Below, piece by piece: positions 1 through 7,540 of a DNA stretch of 64,000 bases. A program made the translations under genes and the position numbers. The notes under the pieces were generated by a model. It was given only the letters and a program-made list of their open reading frames with translations, had not been told where the DNA came from and ran no database searches. Source of the stretch: SZUA-365 sp049663345 (GTDB taxonomy: Bacteria; Bacteroidota; Ignavibacteria; SZUA-365); contig JBATDG010000014.1 of NCBI GenBank assembly GCA_049663345.1, positions 62,001 through 126,000 of the forward strand, written 5' to 3'. The number at the start of each line of letters is the position of its first letter. Position 1 is the stretch's first letter.

Positions 1-2
1 AG

Positions 3-41
3 CTGCTTAAAGGAGAGATCGTCGAAGAGCGGGAGCAGTAG
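3..41 (+). CDS. C-terminal tail of an unidentified upstream gene (partial)
   Basis: An open frame enters from the left edge and ends at a TAG three bases before the aat start, with a last peptide of LLKGEIVEEREQ. The tight spacing suggests co-transcription with aat. In several bacterial groups aat lies next to clpA/clpS, which act in the same N-end-rule pathway, so ClpA is a guess. Twelve residues are too few to identify it. Confidence 0.4.
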   Translation: MLKGEIVEEREQ

Positions 42-44
42 GGA

Positions 45-629
45 ATGGCTGTAATTCCTGCTCAGGATTTGATAAACATGTATGCATCGGGAATTTTTCC
101 GATGGCAGAAGGCAGGGACGGCCCGATCATGCTTTTCAGCCCCGACCCGCGTACGATCCTCGAGCCGGCCGACCTGCATCTGTCTGCCAGTTTGCAGCAA
201 ACGATGGGATCCGGCCGCTACGAAATCCGCATCAATGAGAGTTTTGAAACGGTGATGCGTTTTTGCGCTGATAGAGAGGACACATGGATTTCGGAAGACA
301 TAATTCGCTCCTATGTGTCGCTGCATGAAATGGGATATGCGCATTCCGTGGAAGCCTGGCGGGACGGAGAATTAGCCGGCGGACTTTACGGAGTCGGGCT
401 TGGCGGAGCGTTTTTTGGGGAGTCGATGTTTTTTCTTCAGCGGGATGCTTCGAAAGTTGCCCTTGCGGCATTGTGCATCCGGATGAGAGAACGCGGGATG
501 CCGCTGCTGGATGTTCAATACACAACACCGCATCTTCTGCGCTTCGGTGCCATTGAGATCTCCAGGGATGAGTATCTGCAGCGCCTTGAAGCGGCGCTGC
601 AGATATCAGTAGATTTTATTGACGGTTGA
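45..629 (+). CDS. aat: Leucyl/phenylalanyl-tRNA--protein transferase
   Basis: This cytoplasmic enzyme transfers Leu or Phe from aminoacyl-tRNA to proteins with N-terminal Arg or Lys, marking them for ClpS/ClpAP. The 194-residue product is near the usual family length. It shows the N-terminal 'YASGIFPMAE' block, the central G-G-x-Y-G...GGAFFGESMFF core that binds the aminoacyl end, and the C-terminal 'TPHLLRFGAIEISRDEYLQRL' region. The ATG at 45 follows the upstream stop at once, so the two genes are probably translationally linked. It converges on the PfkB-family gene with 24 bases between stops and no clear terminator. Confidence 0.93.
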   Translation: MAVIPAQDLINMYASGIFPMAEGRDGPIMLFSPDPRTILEPADLHLSASLQQTMGSGRYEIRINESFETVMRFCADREDTWISEDIIRSYVSLHEMGYAHSVEAWRDGELAGGLYGVGLGGAFFGESMFFLQRDASKVALAALCIRMRERGMPLLDVQYTTPHLLRFGAIEISRDEYLQRLEAALQISVDFIDG

Positions 630-653
630 AAGGGAAGCGGGAGAGACAGTATC

Positions 654-1619
654 TCAGACATCCTCGAAGGCTTTGTCCAGCAAAGTCTGCGAAATTTCAC
701 CGGGAGCAGGCAGCTCGACCAGTGAACCCTCGCGGCTCAGAACCCATGCCGCAACTGCATTGGCGAAATACGTCGCGTTAGCCAGCGGCTTGTTGTTGTT
801 GATCGCGTAGTAGAGTCCCGCATGCCAGGCGTCATGAACTCCTGCAGGATCAACGACTTCAGCCTCCACTGCAGGAACGCGAACAACCTTGACTCCGTCG
901 GAAACGAGTGCACCTTCTTTTCCCATGGTCATGATAACGGTCTTCGCGCCCATGTCGTGGTAACTCTTCAGGTGATCTTCCCGGCTGGCTTTACCAAAAA
1001 GGTTTTCGGCATCGTCAAGCGTGGGAGTGAGAATGTCCGCAAACTGAAGAGTCTTTTTAATGGTGGTCAACGCATCGGACCTGTTTCGCCACAGTGCTGG
1101 CTCGAAAAACGGCTGCAGCACGGTTGTACTGTCGAATTTTTTCGACAATCTCAAAATCTCGAACACGCTGTGACGGGCGGGATGCTGCCAGAGACAGAAA
1201 CCGCTTCCGTGCACAATACGGGATCCCTGTGCGAGAACAACATGCTCCTTGGTGTTGTGAAGCTGCCATTCGGAAAGACGGTAATACGCCGACTGGATAA
1301 TGTGTCCGAGTCGGGAAGTGAACAACAGGCTGGTCTGATGTTCTCGCGAGAATTGCATCGTCGAAACGTTGACCTTGTATTGCCGCAGCGTGTTCTGCAC
1401 AAAGGTCCCGTGCGCGTCAGCACCGACCGATGCGATGCAGTTGGCCTTTCCGCCAAGCATGCTGTAATAGATGGAAATCAAGGCGGCGGATCCGGTGATG
1501 CGTTTTGTGAAGTTGCTGGCCTCCGGTAAAGCGGTGTTTTCCGCATGGAGTTCCACGAACGCTTCCCCCACGGTGGTCAAATCGTAGATAACCGGGGGCG
1601 GCACTCTCAAGTCGTTCAT
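654..1619 (-). CDS. PfkB-family sugar kinase-like protein with degenerate signature motifs
   Basis: The 321-residue product has the ribokinase/PfkB fold order: N-terminal 'TVGEAFVELHAE' strand, a substrate loop, and a C-terminal ATP/anion-hole region. Both family signatures are altered. The usual GG-x-x-N near the N-terminus reads T-G-S-A-A (residues 42-46). The DTxGAGD motif reads D-P-A-G-V-H-D (257-263), keeping the Asp base but losing the Ala-Gly of the anion hole. It may be a kinase with unusual substrate or a non-catalytic relative. The ATG at 1619 has AGGAG seven bases upstream. An in-frame TTG at 1664 inside the upstream repeat would add 15 residues. The substrate cannot be told. Confidence 0.75.
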   Translation of the reverse strand: MNDLRVPPPVIYDLTTVGEAFVELHAENTALPEASNFTKRITGSAALISIYYSMLGGKANCIASVGADAHGTFVQNTLRQYKVNVSTMQFSREHQTSLLFTSRLGHIIQSAYYRLSEWQLHNTKEHVVLAQGSRIVHGSGFCLWQHPARHSVFEILRLSKKFDSTTVLQPFFEPALWRNRSDALTTIKKTLQFADILTPTLDDAENLFGKASREDHLKSYHDMGAKTVIMTMGKEGALVSDGVKVVRVPAVEAEVVDPAGVHDAWHAGLYYAINNNKPLANATYFANAVAAWVLSREGSLVELPAPGEISQTLLDKAFEDV

Positions 1620-1635
1620 CCCTTTGCTCCTGTAC

Positions 1636-1713
1636 AGAGTTTGCGTCCTGTCCTGATCGGACAAAACAATTACTAGAGTTTGCGTCCTGTCCTGGTCAGA
1701 CAGAACATATACT
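1636..1713. repeat. Two tandem 39-bp repeats, each with a TGTCC-N5-GGACA-type dyad, upstream of the PfkB gene
   Basis: Units 1636-1674 and 1675-1713 are identical at 34 of 39 positions by eye. Each carries an imperfect inverted repeat: TGTCC-N5-GGACA at 1649-1663 and TGTCC-N5-AGACA at 1688-1702. The pair lies directly in front of the PfkB start on the minus strand, which is what a double operator would look like. The minus-strand frame through both units is also open and repeats the peptide SDQDRTQTL, so an alternative reading is a duplicated N-terminal coding segment. Confidence 0.6.
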
Positions 1714-1854
1714 ACGGTAAGTCGCTGGAAGTTATGGAATTACCGAGTGAATTTCAAAATCATCAATTGCGAATCTGCATCCAGCCGCGATAAGGGCATG
1801 TTTTCAGCTCATCCCTCTGCAAGTCCTCGGCAGCGCCTCGCAAGCCCATCTGCC

Positions 1855-1885
1855 TTGGAAATGAGGCGCCGGGCGGATATATTCA
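1855..1885 (+). promoter_or_regulatory. Probable promoter of yggS; transcript nearly leaderless
   Basis: TTGGAA (1855-1860), a 17-base spacer, and TATATTCA (1878-1885). The same -10 octamer precedes the dCMP deaminase gene. A start 6-7 bases downstream would leave only one to three bases before the ATG at 1893, and no Shine-Dalgarno sequence is present. Confidence 0.5.
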
Positions 1886-1892
1886 TTGTCTT

Positions 1893-2570
1893 ATGTTTGC
1901 AGAGCGGATTCGGCATATCGAACATCGTATTCTTGCTGCCTGCGAACGCAGTGGACGCAGGCGGGAAGATGTCACTCTTATTGTAGTGACCAAAACGCAA
2001 TCCGCCGAGCGTATAAATGCAGTTCTCGAAACTGGTCTCCAGGAGATCGGCGAGAATCGTGTGCAGGAATACCTGGATAAGCGGGATTTGCTGCTGCAGC
2101 ACCGCTTTCACATGATCGGCCACCTTCAGCGAAACAAGGTGAAGCACATCATTTCAACTGTTGATCTTATCCATTCTGTGGATTCAGCAGCCCTGGCTGA
2201 TGAAGTCAATCGACTTGCCGGGAAGCATGACCGGGTGTGCGATATACTGCTCGAAGTGAACAGCAGCGGCGAAGATTCGAAATTCGGCGTTGGCATAGAA
2301 GCGGTTTCCGAGCTGGCGGCGCATGTCATCACTTTGGAACATGTTCGGCTGCGAGGATTGATGACAGTTGCAGAATTTGTCGACGATCCTGAATTACTGC
2401 GGCCGGTGTTTCGAAAGATGAGAGGTTTGCGCGACAAGCTCTCGGACATGTACCCCGAAGCAGGCATTCATGAATTATCCATGGGCATGACCAATGATTT
2501 CGAAGTCGCAATTGAAGAAGGCGCAACGCTGATCCGTATCGGAAGCGCAATTTTTGGACTCAGAACGTAA
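1893..2570 (+). CDS. yggS: YggS/PLPBP-family pyridoxal phosphate homeostasis protein
   Basis: This cytoplasmic PLP-binding protein, a single alanine-racemase-like barrel without racemase activity, buffers PLP supply. The 225-residue length is typical. PLP lysine is K34 in V-V-T-K-T-Q. Other family blocks are IGENRVQE, 'HMIGHLQRNKVKHI', the E-V-N-S-S-G-E-D-S-K-F-G loop and the C-terminal 'LSMGMTNDFEVAIEEG' phosphate-binding region. It heads the run that continues with divIVA, the position of ylmE in Bacillus. The start codon has no ribosome-binding site and sits just after a promoter, so it may be translated from a leaderless message. Confidence 0.94.
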   Translation: MFAERIRHIEHRILAACERSGRRREDVTLIVVTKTQSAERINAVLETGLQEIGENRVQEYLDKRDLLLQHRFHMIGHLQRNKVKHIISTVDLIHSVDSAALADEVNRLAGKHDRVCDILLEVNSSGEDSKFGVGIEAVSELAAHVITLEHVRLRGLMTVAEFVDDPELLRPVFRKMRGLRDKLSDMYPEAGIHELSMGMTNDFEVAIEEGATLIRIGSAIFGLRT

Positions 2571-2580
2571 GGTGAATACC

Positions 2581-3213
2581 GTGAACGTAGAATCCATCGC
2601 AAGTAAATCTTTTTCTACGGTGAAGAAGAATGGTTTCAAACCGGAGGAGGTCAATGCGTATCTCACCCTTTTAGGGGAAGAGATCGTATCCCTTTTCGAC
2701 GAAAACCATGCACTTCGCGGTGAAATTCTTAAACTCGAGCAGCACCTGCAGCAATCGCAGCTTCTCGAGCAGCGCGTACGGTCCATGCTTTCTGAAATGA
2801 AAGCTGCATCGACAAAAATGGTTGGACAGGCAGAGGCGAGCGCTTCAGCAATGTCCTACAAAGTTGAACAGGAACGTAAGGCAATCATTGAAAACGCGAG
2901 GCGCGAAGCAGAGATTGTTATCCGTGACGCCGAACGCCGCGCTGAACGTCATCTTATGCAGGGAAATACGCGACTTCAGGTATTGAGCGAACAGATAGAT
3001 CTTCTCGAAACGAAAAAACTGGCGCTTATTACGCGCATAAAATCCATTCTCCGGGCGCAAGTCGATTTCCTTGCTGCGCTTGAGCGTGGAAAACCTTCGC
3101 GTCCTTTGACGTCAGCTCTTCAGCGTGTCACGCGCACGAGGGAAGGACTTGACACAGATGCAGTAGACGAAATTATTGAAAGACTCGATCAGCAGGGCTT
3201 ACACAATGTCTGA
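2581..3213 (+). CDS. divIVA: DivIVA/GpsB-like coiled-coil protein
   Basis: The N-terminus (about residues 1-60) matches the DivIVA membrane-binding head: 'SIASKSFSTVKKNGFKPEEV' then NAYLTLLGEEI. A long coiled coil with heptads follows (about 35-175) and a short variable tail. DivIVA proteins mark curved membrane and recruit division or growth factors. Here the yggS-divIVA-ileS order supports the call. The reading frame could begin at a TTG at 2554 inside yggS, but GTG 2581 has AAGGTG six bases upstream and places the conserved head at residue 4, so it is preferred. The end overlaps the next start by eight bases. Confidence 0.85.
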   Translation: MNVESIASKSFSTVKKNGFKPEEVNAYLTLLGEEIVSLFDENHALRGEILKLEQHLQQSQLLEQRVRSMLSEMKAASTKMVGQAEASASAMSYKVEQERKAIIENARREAEIVIRDAERRAERHLMQGNTRLQVLSEQIDLLETKKLALITRIKSILRAQVDFLAALERGKPSRPLTSALQRVTRTREGLDTDAVDEIIERLDQQGLHNV

Positions 3214-4033
3214 TATTCGAAATAAAATGGATGAAGCAGTCGCGTATATCCGTACGCAGACGGAGAGTTCTCCAGCAATCGGAATCATCCTCGGTACGGG
3301 CCTCGGCGGCCTGGTGCAGGAGATCGAAGCAGAAATCATACTCGACTATGCAGATATTCCGCATTTTCCGATTTCCACGGTTGAGTCCCATCACGGCAAA
3401 CTGATTTTCGGCACCCTCGCGGGAAAGAAAGTGGTCGTAATGAAGGGACGATTCCACTACTACGAAGGCTATACGATGAAGCAGGTGACCTTCCCGGTGC
3501 GTGTGATGCACGCTCTGGGTGTGAGGAGTCTGCTGATCTCCAACGCAGCAGGGGGAATGAACCCGACCTTCAGGCGCGGCGACATCATGGTTATCTACGA
3601 TCACATCAATCTGATCGGCGACAATCCCCTGATCGGTCTGAACGACGATACGCTCGGACCCCGTTTCCCGGACATGAGCGAGGCGTATTCGGAAGAGTAC
3701 ATCGCGATGGCCGAAAGTGTGGCGCTCGAGGAGAAGATCCAGCTGCGCAAAGGAGTATTTGTGGCTGTCGCCGGACCCAATCTTGAAACACGCGCTGAGT
3801 ATCGCTTCCTGCGCGGCATAGGAGCGGACGTCGTCGGAATGTCAACAGTGCCGGAAAATATCGTGGCAGTCCACATGAGCATGAAAGTGCTTGCGTTTTC
3901 GATTGTCACCGACGAATGCTTCCCGGACGCTCTGGAAGCCATCGATGTACCGGCCATCATCAAGACGGCAAATGAAGCGGAGCCAAAGCTTCGGGCACTC
4001 ATGAAGGGTGTCGTCAGCCGGCTGGTTCCTTAA
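3206..4033 (+). CDS. Purine-nucleoside phosphorylase (trimeric, PNP/MTAP family)
   Basis: Catalyses phosphorolysis of purine (deoxy)nucleosides to base and (deoxy)ribose-1-phosphate. The 275 residues carry the family hallmarks: I-I-L-G-T-G-L-G phosphate loop, 'STVESHHGKLIFG', MKGRFHYYEGY, 'LLISNAAGGMNPTFRRGDIM' with the base-contacting region, the GPNLETRAEY segment and a D-V-V-G-M-S-T-V-P-E block. The ATG at 3206 overlaps the divIVA stop (coupling). An upstream in-frame ATG at 3176 lies inside divIVA and is not favoured. DeoC at 37.2 kb and two deaminases at 21 and 24 kb belong to the same salvage pathways but are unlinked. Confidence 0.94.
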   Translation: MSDIRNKMDEAVAYIRTQTESSPAIGIILGTGLGGLVQEIEAEIILDYADIPHFPISTVESHHGKLIFGTLAGKKVVVMKGRFHYYEGYTMKQVTFPVRVMHALGVRSLLISNAAGGMNPTFRRGDIMVIYDHINLIGDNPLIGLNDDTLGPRFPDMSEAYSEEYIAMAESVALEEKIQLRKGVFVAVAGPNLETRAEYRFLRGIGADVVGMSTVPENIVAVHMSMKVLAFSIVTDECFPDALEAIDVPAIIKTANEAEPKLRALMKGVVSRLVP

Positions 4034-4045
4034 CAGGCGCGCGAA

Positions 4046-4279
4046 ATGGAGGATCGATTTACACCAGTCCGTCTTTTTGCGGCGATGCTTTTAATTGGAA
4101 TGCTGCTCCTTTGGCTGTCCCTCAGATTTCGCGGACTCCCTCTGATCGGCGAACTGCCCGGCGATTTCGAATTCGACCTTCCGGGAGGATCGATCTACCT
4201 GCCGCTCGCCACAAGCATCCTTCTGGGCCTCGTGCTTACGTTTGTCGCTTTTGCCATACAAAAATTATCCAGGAAATAA
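4046..4279 (+). CDS. DUF2905-family small membrane protein
   Basis: A 77-residue protein with two predicted membrane segments (about 8-27 and 50-70) separated by the conserved G-x-L-P-G-D-x loop, followed by 'GSIYLPLATSILLGLVL', which is the DUF2905 signature. Its function is unknown. It is packed between PNP (12 bases before) and ileS (10 bases after), so it is surely in the same transcript. Confidence 0.85.
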   Translation: MEDRFTPVRLFAAMLLIGMLLLWLSLRFRGLPLIGELPGDFEFDLPGGSIYLPLATSILLGLVLTFVAFAIQKLSRK

Positions 4280-4289
4280 CATCACGATC

Positions 4290-7200
4290 ATGACACCCTT
4301 TCAACCCTTTCCGGAAAAGTTCACGTATTCAGAACTGGAGCAGGAGATTCTCGCCTACTGGAATGAGCATGCAATCTTCCAGAAAAGCATTGACCTTCGC
4401 GCCGATGCTGCGCCCTTTACGTTTTATGAAGGTCCGCCTTCGGTAAATGGTAAGCCGGGCATTCACCACGTGATGGCTCGCACGCTCAAGGACATGATCT
4501 GCCGCTACAAGACTGTTACCGGATATCAGGTGATGCGCAAGGCGGGATGGGATACGCACGGACTTCCGATTGAAGTGGCGCTTGAAAAGGAATTGAAGTT
4601 CGAGCAGAAATCGGACATCGAGAAATACGGGGTAGCGAAATTCAATCAGAAGGCGAAAGATTTCGTCTACCATCATATCGAGCATTCGGAAGGCTGGCAG
4701 AAGCTGACCGAGCGCATGGGCTACTGGATCAACCTGCAGGATGCATACATAACCTGCACGAATGATTACATCGAATCTGTCTGGTGGGCGCTGAAAGAGT
4801 TCTACAATAAAGGCCTCATCTACAAAGGCTTCAAGATCGTGCCGCAATGTCCGCATTGCGAGACGCCGCTTTCGTCGCATGAACTTGCGCTGGGATATGC
4901 CGATGTTCAGGACATGAATGTATATGTAAAGTTCAAATGCGCCGACGAGGACGCTAACATTCTGGTGTGGACCACAACGCCGTGGACCCTCATCTCAAAC
5001 GTTGCGCTTGCGGTGCATCCCGATGTGGACTATGTGAAGATTCGCTGCGCCGAGCATGGCGTATTGTACCTGGCAAAGGAGCGTCTGAGCGTTATCAGCC
5101 AGGAATACGAAATCCTCGCAGAGCTGAAGGGCAGCGAACTTTTGGGAAAAGAATACGAGCCGCTCTTCAATTACGTCACGGTCGATAAAAAAGCTTTCTA
5201 CGTTGTCGCAGGTGATTTTGTCACTACGCAGGACGGTTCCGGTGTGGTGCATCTCGCCCCCGCGTTCGGCGTCGACGATTACGAACTGATGAAAAAGTAT
5301 GACCTGCCGTTCGTGCTTCCCGTGACGACGAGCGGTCGATTCACTGACGAAGTCACCGATTTCGCAGGACGCCTCGTCAAGACTTTGCAGTTTTCCACAC
5401 ACAAGGAAGACGGCGTCGACCCTGACATCATCCGCATGCTCAAGGATCAGGGGCGCATTTATCGTTCTTCGAAAGACTACATGCACAGCTATCCGCATTG
5501 CTGGCGCTGCGACAATCCGCTCATTTATTACGCGCGCGACAGCTGGTACATACGCACAACCGCATATGCGCCGCGGATGATTGAGCTGAACAAAGAGATC
5601 AATTGGTGTCCGCCGGAAGTGGGGAGCGGACGTTTTGGGAACTGGCTGGAAGACAACAAGGACTGGTCTCTCTCACGTGACCGGTACTGGGGAACTCCGC
5701 TTCCGATCTGGGTATCCGAGGACGGTGAAGATATGTTCATCGTCGGTTCCATCGACGAACTCCTGCAGGGATTTCGCCTCGTCGACGGTGAGCGGGTCAC
5801 ACCCGTTCGCGAAGATCTGGATCTCCACAAACCATGGGTCGATGAGATTCTATTCGAGAAGAACGGCCAGATCTACAAGCGCACACCTGAACTGATCGAT
5901 GTCTGGTTTGACTCAGGCGCCATGCCCTTTGCGCAATACCATTATCCGTTCGAGAACAAGGAATTGTTCGAAAGCAGATTCCCCGCTGATTTCATCTGCG
6001 AGGGGATCGATCAGACCCGCGGCTGGTTTTACACACTTCACGCGATTTCATCCGCACTCTTCGACAAGCCGGCATTCAAAAATCTGATCGTAAACGAACT
6101 CGTGCTCGACAAGAGCGGTCAGAAAATGTCGAAGTCCAAAGGCAACGTCGTGGATCCGTTTGTTGTCCTCGAAGACTACGGTGCCGATGCGACCCGCTGG
6201 TATCTCACCGTGGGGAGTCCGCCATGGCGCCAGACGATGTTCAATGCAAAGGACATCGAGGGAGTGCAGCGTAACTTTTTCCGTGCTCTGATCAACACCT
6301 ACCAGTTCTTCACGCTCTACGCGAATATCGATGGATATTCCGGAACAGAAGAGCTGATTCCCGTCGAGGATCGACCTGAGATCGACCAGTGGATCATGAC
6401 CGAGCTCAACGTGCTCGTGCGGGACGTTCGCAATTCAATGGACGCCTTCGACGTTACTCCGGCTGCCCGCGCGATCACCGAATACACGGTTGATCAGCTT
6501 TCGAACTGGTACGTGCGCCTCAACCGGCGTCGTTTCTGGAAGGGAGAGCTTTCGAGCGATAAACTGGCTGCCTATCAGACGCTGCATCAGTGTCTGCTCA
6601 CCGTCGCGCAGCTTATGTCGCCTGTCGCACCATTCCTTTCAGAGCATCTGTATCAGAAGCTGACGGTAAATGCACCGGACGGAAGCAAGTCCGAATCCGT
6701 GCATCTCGCGCTTCTTCCGGAAGTCGGCCTGGTTAACGAGGCATTGAAGGAACGCATGCGCATCGCTCAGCGAGTCGTATTTCTTACACGCGGACTCAGG
6801 GAGCAGACACGCATAAAAACTCGGCAGCCGCTCTCGCGCATACTTGTTGCAACGACCTCAAGCGACATAGTAGATCATGTGAAAGCGATGAAGGATGTTA
6901 TCATCGAAGAGACAAACATCAAGGATATCGAATTCATTGCGAATGATTCCGACATGCTGCGGAAAAAAGCCAAGCCGAATTTCAAGGTTATAGGTCCGAA
7001 ATTCGGGAAGATGGTGAAAGCAATCACCGCACGCGTCAACGCCTTTAATCTTGACGAGATCAATCATGTCGAGTTGAACGGCAGCATTGTGCTTGACTTC
7101 GACGGTGAAGACGTCACGCTTTTGCGGGAAGATATCGAGATCCAGCATCAGGACATCGAAGGCTGGACAATTGGCGCCGACAGCGATCTGGTTGTCGCAC

Positions 7201-7496
7201 TTGACACGATAATCAGCGCCGAATTGCTTGACGAAGGTACCGCACGCGAATTCGTCAGCAAGATCCAGACGCTCCGAAAAGAGAATGGATTCGCAGTGAC
7301 CGACCGCATCCTGATAAAATATGATTCTACTGATGATGCTTTCAATCGGGCAATTCTCAGAATGGAATCGTATATTTGCGCTGAAACTCTCGCAGAAAAA
7401 ATCGAAAGGGCTGCGATCCCGGAAGGAAACGGGTCGTCTCTCGAAATAAACGATTCTACCTGCAACGTGTATATTACCACCACCATCGCTGGTTGA
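4290..7496 (+). CDS. ileS: Isoleucyl-tRNA synthetase, type 2 (eukaryote-like) with altered G-x-H-H signature
   Basis: Charges tRNA-Ile. At 1068 residues with a long C-terminal anticodon-binding region and no bacterial-type C-terminal zinc finger, it belongs to IleRS type 2. Catalytic core: 'FTFYEGPPSVNGKPG' leads into G57-I58-H59-H60 where class I enzymes normally have H-x-G-H. The KMSKS loop is at 612-616 (K-M-S-K-S-K-G-N). The editing domain lies between, with the T-T-P-W-T-L block near residue 228. Type 2 enzymes are naturally mupirocin tolerant, and a subset with the swapped G-x-H-H motif has been reported as hyper-resistant. ATG 4290 starts at the expected N-terminus; a TTG upstream at 4242 would lie within DUF2905. 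Confidence 0.96.
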   Translation: MTPFQPFPEKFTYSELEQEILAYWNEHAIFQKSIDLRADAAPFTFYEGPPSVNGKPGIHHVMARTLKDMICRYKTVTGYQVMRKAGWDTHGLPIEVALEKELKFEQKSDIEKYGVAKFNQKAKDFVYHHIEHSEGWQKLTERMGYWINLQDAYITCTNDYIESVWWALKEFYNKGLIYKGFKIVPQCPHCETPLSSHELALGYADVQDMNVYVKFKCADEDANILVWTTTPWTLISNVALAVHPDVDYVKIRCAEHGVLYLAKERLSVISQEYEILAELKGSELLGKEYEPLFNYVTVDKKAFYVVAGDFVTTQDGSGVVHLAPAFGVDDYELMKKYDLPFVLPVTTSGRFTDEVTDFAGRLVKTLQFSTHKEDGVDPDIIRMLKDQGRIYRSSKDYMHSYPHCWRCDNPLIYYARDSWYIRTTAYAPRMIELNKEINWCPPEVGSGRFGNWLEDNKDWSLSRDRYWGTPLPIWVSEDGEDMFIVGSIDELLQGFRLVDGERVTPVREDLDLHKPWVDEILFEKNGQIYKRTPELIDVWFDSGAMPFAQYHYPFENKELFESRFPADFICEGIDQTRGWFYTLHAISSALFDKPAFKNLIVNELVLDKSGQKMSKSKGNVVDPFVVLEDYGADATRWYLTVGSPPWRQTMFNAKDIEGVQRNFFRALINTYQFFTLYANIDGYSGTEELIPVEDRPEIDQWIMTELNVLVRDVRNSMDAFDVTPAARAITEYTVDQLSNWYVRLNRRRFWKGELSSDKLAAYQTLHQCLLTVAQLMSPVAPFLSEHLYQKLTVNAPDGSKSESVHLALLPEVGLVNEALKERMRIAQRVVFLTRGLREQTRIKTRQPLSRILVATTSSDIVDHVKAMKDVIIEETNIKDIEFIANDSDMLRKKAKPNFKVIGPKFGKMVKAITARVNAFNLDEINHVELNGSIVLDFDGEDVTLLREDIEIQHQDIEGWTIGADSDLVVALDTIISAELLDEGTAREFVSKIQTLRKENGFAVTDRILIKYDSTDDAFNRAILRMESYICAETLAEKIERAAIPEGNGSSLEINDSTCNVYITTTIAG

Positions 7497-7540
7497 CAGC
7501 CGCGTGGTGCCTTGTTTTTCTTGATTAGGAGATACTTAAA

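Noticed and set aside
822..1529. 235-residue plus-strand frame opposite the PfkB gene
   Set aside because: Shadow of the PfkB gene; no homologous features or RBS.
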